DNA of 6,064 nt from assembly GCA_030595765.1 (NCBI GenBank), contig JAUVCJ010000156.1, positions 1-6,064 on the forward strand. Direction: 5' to 3'. Under the pieces are notes generated by a model that saw nothing but the letters and a program-made list of their open reading frames with translations, did no database searches and was not told the DNA's origin. Each line of letters begins with the position of its first letter. Positions within the stretch are counted from its first letter, which is position 1. Source of the DNA: Thermoplasmatota archaeon. GTDB lineage: Archaea; Thermoplasmatota; Thermoplasmata; GCA-020350865; JAUVCJ01. The translations under genes and the position numbers were made by a program. Shown in pieces: positions 1 through 5,295 of the stretch.

Positions 1-3000
1 GTGACAAACTGCTGGGGAGACGACATCTACCTGAACAATGAGGCAGAACTCACTCTATTGAACACATCCTTTGACCAAACGAGCGCGGTGATAGACAAGA
101 TAACCTCAAATCTCACGGTCCAGTGGTACGCGCATGTCCAGGTCAATTACGAGGTTGTTGGATTGCCTGTGGATGGAGCTAACCTGGAGATATTCGATAA
201 TGGCCCGACCTCAGTTTACACTGGCATAACTGATGCCAATGGTCAGAGGCAATGGTTTGTAGCTGTGGAGTATGTGGAGGATACGAATGGTCAACTCCCT
301 CAGACCCCACACAACTTTACAGCCGAAAAAGATGGCGAGAAAGGATTCAACCAGACCTCCATCACGGCCTCTGGCTGGGTAATAATCGAGCTCATGCCAA
401 CAACCGACTACATCCAGATAAGGGATCAAGCAGGAGGACTTGGAAATGTGCTCAATGATACTACCATTGGCTCTGTGGGCGTTGGCTATACCACTCCCCT
501 CTACGTTGCAGCGTACAACCATGTCTATGTCTATCTGGGCGACATGGCAGCTGAGTGGCTCAGCGACGCACCAACGTTAGGCGATGTAGCGCCCTCTAAT
601 GGTACTACGACTACGTTTACAGTGAGCAACACCAATTCCAGCGGAGTCAACGTCACGGCCGCTTACAAGGGTCATAATGCGTTGGTGGCTTTCTTGATCG
701 ATCCTCCAACCATTGACACCATAACTATTGTAGACTCTTTAGGGACTGGACTGACAGCCGTGCCTGACCAGACCGTTAATGTTGGCTTTAACATCACAGC
801 TTGGGCTGCATCATTTAACAACACCGCCGGCCACTTGGGTGACTTGGAAGTGTCCTGGTCCGTTGTGAACGGCAGTGGCGCAATGGCCAGCATTAATGAT
901 GGGTTCGGGGACAATGTAACATTTTACGCAAACCTGTTTGGCGGCACTGCTACCTGGACAGCCGATGATGGCAATGGGCATACTTACTCCGTATTGTTCA
1001 CAATTACTCCGCCAACGGTCGATTACATATTGATCGTGGACACAAATGACACTGGCGTGATGGAGATCCCAGAGGGCTCAATTAGTGTTGGTGCCAATCT
1101 TTTGGGTTGGGCTGCCGGATTTAACACAACAGCTGGATACATCGGGGATGTCAATGTGACCTGGACCGTGAATAACACATTTGGCGCTAGTGGCAGTACA
1201 TCCAATGGGAATGGCATCAATGACACTCTGTATTCGGGAACCACTGCTGGCATTATTGTTTGGGAAGCCGAAGACGCAAATGGCAATCTAGATAACGTGA
1301 CACTAACAGTGCTTGACCCAATGGTAGACATGATAATCATTAGAGATGCCAGCGGAGGGCTTGGTCAGGAGATCGCTGATGCAACCATCATCGTTGGTCA
1401 ATCCATTGAAGGTTGGGCGGCGTCTTATAACTCAACAATCAACCTATATCTAGGCGATGTCTCTGTAACCTGGTCTATTGCAATTCTGGTAAGCTCGGAT
1501 GCCCAAACAGATGATGGGACTGGCTCTTCGGATAATTTCAATTCCGGCACGATTGGAGACTCTGTACAGTGGATAGCCGACTTTGGCTCTGGCATTATGG
1601 ACACCGTTGATTTCATAATAACCCCACCGCAGGCCGACACGATCGGCATAATGGATATGCCAGGCGGGGTTGGCAATTTGATCGTCGATAGAACCATCTC
1701 AGTGGGTCAGTCAATCTCAGGATACGCAGCCAGCTTCAACACCACTCTTGGAACCTATATCGGTGATTTTTCCGCAACCTGGAGTGTCACCAATGGAAGT
1801 GGAGCCCAGGCTAGCACAGATGATGGCACCGGCACCAACGATGCTTTCAACTCAGGAGCATCTGGAGGGACTGCCACATGGAGCATTGATGATGGTCTCG
1901 GGCATACCTACTCCATTGACTTCACAGTGATAGCGGCTACAGTTGACGATGTGTTGATAGTTGACTCTCCTGGCTCATTGGGTAATGAGGTTGCTGACCA
2001 AGTTGTGGACATACTCACCAGGCAATTTGGATGGGCTGCTGCCTACAATGATAGCCTTGGTTTCCTGTACAATCTGCCTGTGGACTGGTCAATTATGGTG
2101 GAGAATGGTGCAATTGGGAACCAGTACCAAACCAGCGGAGAAAATAATACAATCACCATTGGAACAACTGGCGGCGTGGTTCGCTGGTTCATCGACGATG
2201 GGAACGGACACGAGGATTCAGTACGGCTCCAGGTAACCGCTCCGGGTATAGATCACATCCAGCTGAATTTGGGCTCTGGTGACTCTAGTGCCCTCACATC
2301 ACAGAACGTTCTCACTGGGTGGAATGACACCATATATCTAGCTGGATATAACATCACTACCGGGTTTGCCGCCAACCTCAGGTGTAACTGGAATCTAACA
2401 GAGACCGGCACCAACGCCTATAGTTCTCCAACTGATAACTCTCAAAGCATTGACCTCAATGTTGGCAACCTGGGTGGGACTGTGGTACTGGAGGCAGACC
2501 ATTTGCTCTATGGCCAGACCAGTGTGACCTTTATCGTGACCACACCGGGGATAGATTATTTGCAGGTCAATAAAGCACCTGGCCACTCAGATAATTTCAC
2601 AAGTGGAAACATCTATGTGGGCTGGATAGCACCTGGCTACCTCGCTGGATACAACAACACCTTTGGGTATGTGGGTCCTGTATATGCCAACTGGACTGTA
2701 TTATACTCTGCAACTTCCGAGTCGTTCACAACTCCCATTACCCATTCCCCTAACTCTACCTTTATAACCGGAAGTTATCGTGGCAATGTTACATGGATGG
2801 CAACGAATGATACTTATGGCTCGGTGTTGACCGCGTTTGCCATCGCTGAGCCAACAGTGGATGAGATAAGGATAAAGGAGTTTCCAGGCGGCGGTGGCCT
2901 CATTCCAGATAAGTGGTGGTATGATGTCGGGGCTGTCCAGAGATTACACGCCGCAGGCTATAACGTTTCAACTGGTGGTTATGTAAAAGATGTGATATGC

Positions 3001-4557
3001 GGCTGGTGGATATCAAACCCGTTAGTTGGATGGGTCACACCCTCTATAGGCACCACAACGCTCTTTACAGCAAATACCACAGGCTGGGGTATTGGCTATG
3101 TCTGGGCAAAATATTCAAGCCTGCATCAACCTACGTATGCCGAAGTAGAGGTAAGGGTAAGGGAGCCAGGCCTGGATTATATCCAGATCAGAACCGGCGA
3201 GAGCGGAGGAGGGGTGCATGCAGTTGGAGGAGAACTGGCCTATGATGATGAGCTTTACCTTTGGGGAGCCGGTTATAATTTTTCCTCTGGGTATTTCACC
3301 AACATGGACAATCCCATATGGACTGTTGAGCCACTTGGCCTTGTGGACTACAATCTGGTATCACATTCGATCCACATTACCGCTGCTCTGGTGCTATACG
3401 ACCAGAATGTCTACATCAACATCACCAAGGATGGCGTTACCAACTCCACTTCCTTCCTAATCAAGGGAGACATGGATCTGGACGGCACGCCTGACGAGCT
3501 AGATGATGATAGAGATGGCGATGGCATTCCAAATGACCTGGATGACTATCCTGATGATACCGACAACGATGGCGTTATCAATTTCCTGGACCCAGACGAC
3601 GACTCTGACGGCATTCCCGACCTTGTAGAGGTGCAGAACAATCCCCACGACCTTAGCCTCCAGTTCGATACCGACAACGACAACATCCGTAATGATGTGG
3701 ATACCGATGATGACAATGATGGCATTCCCGATGACCTGGACGAGCACCCCTTCGACACCGACAACGATGGTGTCAGGAATGGTGTGGACAACAGCCCATT
3801 GGACCCATGTTTGCCTGACTCAGGAGCTGCAGCATGCACAACTGTTGGTTGCACAATATTCGGTTTCGACTGCCTGATGTTCGCGCTTTTGATGCTGGCC
3901 ATTTCAGTGGTGTTTGTGTTTCTTATCATTGCAAGCAGGAAGTCTGGCGGACAAGCAGCTGATTCTGGCTCTGATCCATTAACCGGAGCAGATGCCGACG
4001 GGCCTGACAATGATGGATTGGAACTTGAGTGCCCCACCTGTGGGAACCCGCTGAATGGTCTGGAGGAGGAATGCCCGGAGTGTGGCGAGGCACTGGAGGT
4101 TGACGAGTCTTTGCTCCCGCCACCTGAGACACAGGAGGCAATGGCAGAGGGTGGGGAATTTGACGAATCCTCTGAAGGACTTTCAGAAGAAGAGCCGCCA
4201 ATGGGCATGGACACTCCTGATGAACTCCAAGAGGAGCTACCAATGGATGTGGACACTCCTGAGGGACTCCCAGAAGAGACTCCAATGGACCTGGATTCCT
4301 CCGAAGAACTCCCAGAAGAGGCGCCAATGGATGCGGACACACCTGAGGAACTCCCAGAAGAGACACCAATGGATGTAGACAAACCTGAGGAAACATCTAG
4401 GGAAGCCCCGGTGGAAATGCCAGAGAAAGCGCCTGAGGATACACCTGATGCACCAGCTGAGAACACCCCTAAGGATACACCTAAGGAGACCCCGAATAAT
4501 ACACCTGAAGATACCTCCGTAGCAGACACCATTAAGGAGCTAGAGGAGTTAGGCTAA
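1..4557 (+). CDS. Giant repeat-containing cell-surface protein, single-pass membrane anchored, with cytoplasmic zinc ribbon (5'-partial)
   Basis: The frame is open from the first base to TAA at 4555-4557 (1518 codons). The first codon is GTG, but no signal peptide follows it and the sequence begins inside a folded beta-rich segment, so I read it as internal and the gene as truncated by the window edge. Domains by visible residue: 1-133 beta-rich segment (perhaps the last turns of a beta-helix plus an Ig-like unit); 134-1156 ten Ig-like repeats; 1157-1269 Asp-rich calcium-type repeats; 1270-1291 four cysteines; about 1290-1311 transmembrane helix followed by Arg-Lys; 1344-1361 CPTC-X10-CPEC zinc ribbon; 1400-1518 acidic Pro/Thr/Glu tail. 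Over thirty N-X-S/T sequons lie before the helix, which fits an outside N-terminus and an inside C-terminus. The role is unknown; adhesion, S-layer-associated or sensory functions are all possible. The family resemblance to large Thermoplasmatota surface proteins is from memory. Confidence 0.87.
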   Translation: MTNCWGDDIYLNNEAELTLLNTSFDQTSAVIDKITSNLTVQWYAHVQVNYEVVGLPVDGANLEIFDNGPTSVYTGITDANGQRQWFVAVEYVEDTNGQLPQTPHNFTAEKDGEKGFNQTSITASGWVIIELMPTTDYIQIRDQAGGLGNVLNDTTIGSVGVGYTTPLYVAAYNHVYVYLGDMAAEWLSDAPTLGDVAPSNGTTTTFTVSNTNSSGVNVTAAYKGHNALVAFLIDPPTIDTITIVDSLGTGLTAVPDQTVNVGFNITAWAASFNNTAGHLGDLEVSWSVVNGSGAMASINDGFGDNVTFYANLFGGTATWTADDGNGHTYSVLFTITPPTVDYILIVDTNDTGVMEIPEGSISVGANLLGWAAGFNTTAGYIGDVNVTWTVNNTFGASGSTSNGNGINDTLYSGTTAGIIVWEAEDANGNLDNVTLTVLDPMVDMIIIRDASGGLGQEIADATIIVGQSIEGWAASYNSTINLYLGDVSVTWSIAILVSSDAQTDDGTGSSDNFNSGTIGDSVQWIADFGSGIMDTVDFIITPPQADTIGIMDMPGGVGNLIVDRTISVGQSISGYAASFNTTLGTYIGDFSATWSVTNGSGAQASTDDGTGTNDAFNSGASGGTATWSIDDGLGHTYSIDFTVIAATVDDVLIVDSPGSLGNEVADQVVDILTRQFGWAAAYNDSLGFLYNLPVDWSIMVENGAIGNQYQTSGENNTITIGTTGGVVRWFIDDGNGHEDSVRLQVTAPGIDHIQLNLGSGDSSALTSQNVLTGWNDTIYLAGYNITTGFAANLRCNWNLTETGTNAYSSPTDNSQSIDLNVGNLGGTVVLEADHLLYGQTSVTFIVTTPGIDYLQVNKAPGHSDNFTSGNIYVGWIAPGYLAGYNNTFGYVGPVYANWTVLYSATSESFTTPITHSPNSTFITGSYRGNVTWMATNDTYGSVLTAFAIAEPTVDEIRIKEFPGGGGLIPDKWWYDVGAVQRLHAAGYNVSTGGYVKDVICGWWISNPLVGWVTPSIGTTTLFTANTTGWGIGYVWAKYSSLHQPTYAEVEVRVREPGLDYIQIRTGESGGGVHAVGGELAYDDELYLWGAGYNFSSGYFTNMDNPIWTVEPLGLVDYNLVSHSIHITAALVLYDQNVYINITKDGVTNSTSFLIKGDMDLDGTPDELDDDRDGDGIPNDLDDYPDDTDNDGVINFLDPDDDSDGIPDLVEVQNNPHDLSLQFDTDNDNIRNDVDTDDDNDGIPDDLDEHPFDTDNDGVRNGVDNSPLDPCLPDSGAAACTTVGCTIFGFDCLMFALLMLAISVVFVFLIIASRKSGGQAADSGSDPLTGADADGPDNDGLELECPTCGNPLNGLEEECPECGEALEVDESLLPPPETQEAMAEGGEFDESSEGLSEEEPPMGMDTPDELQEELPMDVDTPEGLPEETPMDLDSSEELPEEAPMDADTPEELPEETPMDVDKPEETSREAPVEMPEKAPEDTPDAPAENTPKDTPKETPNNTPEDTSVADTIKELEELG
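400..3468 (+). repeat. Ten tandem Ig-like protein repeats of about 102 residues
   Basis: Repeats begin at residues 134, 237, 339, 441, 544, 647, 749, 850, 952 and 1057, a spacing of 101-105 residues. Each opens with a motif like [TG]-[VI]-D-x-I-x-I, often followed by D-x-x-G-G-x-G. Each then carries an A-A-x-[YF]-N motif (for example WAASYN, WAAGFN, LAGYN), usually followed by a T-T-x-G stretch. A conserved Trp follows in a short strand (SWSV, TWTV, NWTV), and most end in a strand closing with Pro. The alternating beta pattern with a core Trp suggests an Ig-like or bacterial-Ig-like fold. This assignment is inferred from pattern, not from a profile match. Repeats 2-6 resemble each other most; 7-10 are more diverged. 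They probably form a rigid stalk lifting an N-terminal domain away from the cell. Confidence 0.85.
3469..3807 (+). other. Thrombospondin-type-3-like calcium-binding Asp repeats
   Basis: Residues 1157-1269 hold about seven short units of the type D-x-D-x-D-G-x-x-D, such as DGDGIPNDLDD, DTDNDGVINFLD and DDNDGIPDDLDE. This pattern is known from thrombospondin type 3 repeats, where the Asp side chains wrap calcium ions. One unit, DTDNDNIRND, has Asn in place of the usual Gly, and a non-acidic insertion of roughly ten residues interrupts the array near residue 1200. The location between the Ig-like stalk and the membrane suggests a calcium-stiffened spacer at the cell surface. Confidence 0.88.
3868..3933 (+). 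other. Transmembrane helix of the surface protein
   Basis: Residues about 1290-1311 are almost entirely hydrophobic (LMFALLMLAISVVFVFLII) and are followed by A-S-R-K. Basic residues on the C-terminal side fit the positive-inside rule with the repeats outside and the zinc ribbon inside. It is the only strongly hydrophobic segment in the visible protein. Confidence 0.92.
4030..4083 (+). other. Four-Cys zinc ribbon in the cytoplasmic tail
   Basis: Residues 1344-1361 read CPTC, ten residues, CPEC, each pair followed by Gly. This is the knuckle pattern of small archaeal zinc ribbons that bind one Zn2+ through four cysteines. By the inferred topology it sits about 30 residues inside the membrane, between the helix and the acidic tail. 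Its partner is unknown; it could be structural or a protein-binding module. Confidence 0.88.
4198..4407 (+). repeat. 42-bp in-frame tandem repeat encoding an acidic 14-residue unit, five copies
   Basis: Copies start at 4198, 4240, 4282, 4324 and 4366, exactly 42 bp apart, each encoding a variant of PMDxDTPEELPEET. Copies 2 and 4 match at 38 of 42 bases, which suggests recent duplication by slippage or unequal exchange. A degenerate sixth unit begins at 4408 (PVEMPEKAPEDT) and grades into a shorter P-x-x-T-P pattern that ends near the stop codon. The unit is strongly acidic and rich in Pro and Thr, so the tail is probably disordered. Confidence 0.93.
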
Positions 4558-4584
4558 GGCAGGGATGCATAGAAAATAGGCAGA

Positions 4585-4624
4585 GCCATTTTTGTTTTTG
4601 ACCAATTGGATTAACAAAAATGGC
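4585..4624 (+). terminator. 12-bp perfect inverted repeat with T-runs; likely transcription terminator of the surface-protein gene
   Basis: GCCATTTTTGTT (4585-4596) pairs exactly with AACAAAAATGGC (4613-4624) across a 16-nt loop that itself contains the palindrome CCAATTGG (4602-4609). It lies 27 bp after the TAA of the upstream gene. The left arm and loop carry two T5 runs (4589-4593 and 4595-4599), the signal archaeal RNA polymerase commonly uses to terminate. Because the T-runs lie in the arm rather than after the stem, this is not a bacterial-style hairpin terminator. The symmetry gives a T-run on the minus strand too. Confidence 0.55.
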
Positions 4625-4634
4625 ACGTCCTTGA

Positions 4635-4646
4635 GGAGCTAGCTCC
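4635..4646. repeat. 12-bp perfect palindrome
   Basis: GGAGCTAGCTCC reads identically on both strands. With no loop it is more like a dimeric protein-binding site than an RNA hairpin. No regulator can be named. Confidence 0.5.
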
Positions 4647-4651
4647 GAGAG

Positions 4652-4671
4652 AGATGCGCAAGAGCGCATCT
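4652..4671 (+). repeat. 8-bp perfect hairpin with a 4-nt loop
   Basis: AGATGCGC (4652-4659) pairs with GCGCATCT (4664-4671) around the loop AAGA. The GC-rich stem and tight loop would form a stable RNA hairpin if transcribed. An ATG that opens a 32-codon frame lies in its left arm at 4654. Confidence 0.6.
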
Positions 4672-4677
4672 AATCAC

Positions 4678-4707
4678 GACGTTCTCAATGCAGTATTTCC
4701 GAACGTC
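4678..4707. repeat. 7-bp inverted repeat with a 16-nt loop
   Basis: GACGTTC (4678-4684) is the exact reverse complement of GAACGTC (4701-4707). Alone this could be chance; it is listed because it sits in a series with the neighbouring dyads. Confidence 0.35.
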
Positions 4708-4750
4708 CCTCGGACAGGGCCGGATAGTAAAATTTCGGCGCCCACTATTT

Positions 4751-4794
4751 AGTCAAAAACGAAACCAGATATCCATATCAGTGAGTTTTTGACT
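4751..4794. repeat. 10-bp inverted repeat with a nested dyad
   Basis: AGTCAAAAAC (4751-4760) pairs with GTTTTTGACT (4785-4794). The 24-nt loop contains GATAT and ATATC separated by two bases (4768-4779), so the structure could be a two-tier hairpin. The arm motif GTTTTTGAC also occurs at 4594-4602, making three copies in the gap, one of them inverted. Confidence 0.5.
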
Positions 4795-4798
4795 GTGT

Positions 4799-4839
4799 GT
4801 GGCTGACATAATCTAAGTTTGTATACTTATGTCGGCCAC
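4799..4839. promoter_or_regulatory. 13-bp dyad directly upstream of the ridA TATA box; candidate operator
   Basis: GTGGCTGACATAA (4799-4811) and TTATGTCGGCCAC (4827-4839) are inverted repeats with one T:G mismatch (4804/4834), a wobble pair in RNA. The loop is 15 nt. The right arm ends one base before the candidate TATA element, where a regulator would affect TBP/TFB recruitment. It could be a binding site for a dimeric archaeal regulator or, if transcription starts further upstream, an RNA hairpin. Confidence 0.45.
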
Positions 4840-4847
4840 TATTTATA
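4840..4847 (+). promoter_or_regulatory. Archaeal TATA box of ridA, spaced for a leaderless transcript
   Basis: TATTTATA is centred about 27 bp before the ATG at 4871. Archaeal initiation normally falls about 25 bp after the TATA centre, so the predicted start is at or very near the ATG. No Shine-Dalgarno sequence lies 5-10 bp before that ATG; the nearest purine-rich AGGT is 14 bp away. This supports a leaderless mRNA and the 4871 start codon. Confidence 0.55.
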
Positions 4848-4870
4848 CCACCAGGTCAATTCACGGCCAC

Positions 4871-5257
4871 ATGTCTCGGAAAAAGGTAATTAACAGCCCA
4901 GAGGCTCCAGCAGCCGTGGGCCCCTACTCACATGCAGTACTTGCAGGCAACCTGCTCTATGTCTCTGGCCAGCTACCCATTGATCCGTCAACAGGTGAGT
5001 TCGTCCATGATTGCATAAAGGCTCAGACCGAAATGGTACTCAATAACCTCGGAGCGGTACTGGCAACAGCCGGGCTTGGCATGGAGGATGTTGTCAAGAC
5101 CACAGTATACCTTAAGGACATGTTTCATTTCGATGACATGAACGAGGTCTATGCGAAGTTCTTCACCCAGGACCCACCAGCCAGGGCAGCATTCCAGGTT
5201 GCAAGGCTACCAAAGGATGCGCTGGTTGAGATCGAAGCAGTGGCTCTGGCCAAGTAA
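4871..5257 (+). CDS. ridA: RidA-family 2-iminobutanoate/2-iminopropanoate deaminase
   Basis: This 128-residue protein matches the usual length of the RidA (YjgF/YER057c/UK114) family. Family members hydrolyse reactive enamines and imines, such as 2-aminoacrylate released by PLP-dependent serine/threonine dehydratases, to 2-oxoacids and ammonia in the cytoplasm, usually as homotrimers. Visible signatures are A-V-G-P-Y-S-H-A near residue 19, Y-V-S-G-Q-L-P near 33, P-A-R-A-A-F with Arg105, and V-E-I-E-A with Glu120. Arg105 and Glu120 fall at the positions of the family's substrate-binding residues, so the enzyme looks active. An upstream in-frame ATG at 4829 is rejected because the added 14 residues overlap the TATA box and do not resemble the family. 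The gene ends with tandem stops (TAATAA) and converges on the QueH-fusion gene 38 bp away. Confidence 0.95.
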   Translation: MSRKKVINSPEAPAAVGPYSHAVLAGNLLYVSGQLPIDPSTGEFVHDCIKAQTEMVLNNLGAVLATAGLGMEDVVKTTVYLKDMFHFDDMNEVYAKFFTQDPPARAAFQVARLPKDALVEIEAVALAK

Positions 5258-5295
5258 TAATTGGAAATATTGCATTGATATCTTATCATGCCCCT

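Larger units (their letters stand above)
4558..4870. other. Inverted-repeat-rich intergenic region between the surface-protein gene and ridA
   Basis: This 313-bp gap has no convincing gene. It contains six consecutive dyads (listed separately) between 4585 and 4839. They leave few stretches without self-complementarity apart from about 4708-4750, where only weak short pairings occur (GTCC/GGAC at 4705-4715, ATAGT/ACTAT at 4724-4748). The region is more AT-rich than the flanking genes. Possible readings are a terminator plus operator plus promoter, a structured RNA, or a decayed miniature mobile element. No tRNA-like fold was seen. Confidence 0.6.

Noticed and set aside
1..3. GTG at the first base as the real start of the large gene
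   Set aside because: There is no signal peptide after it although the protein is plainly secreted, and the following residues read as the inside of a beta-rich domain. The coincidence with the window edge is better explained by truncation.
4055..4378. A 107-residue plus-strand frame across the acidic tail
   Set aside because: Its repeated QWMW-like pattern is the +1 frame of the 42-bp tandem repeat; the real frame has the zinc ribbon and continues the transmembrane protein.
4198..4407. CRISPR array
   Set aside because: The regular 42-bp period has no unique spacers and stays in frame with the coding sequence, so it is a protein-coding tandem repeat.
3546..4532. A 328-residue Ser-rich open frame on the minus strand
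   Set aside because: It is the antisense shadow of the Asp-repeat, zinc-ribbon and acidic-tail coding region. Its Ser/Gly repeats are the complement of the 42-bp repeat, and no start signal or family resemblance supports it.
4829..4870. A longer RidA starting at the ATG at 4829
   Set aside because: The extra 14 residues do not resemble RidA N-termini, and their codons cover the TATA box and the right arm of the dyad. The ATG at 4871 gives family length and puts Arg105 and Glu120 at their usual numbers.
4558..4870. tRNA or rRNA gene in the intergenic gap
   Set aside because: No cloverleaf with T-arm GTTC and CCA-proximal acceptor pairing could be drawn; the stems present are separate simple hairpins.
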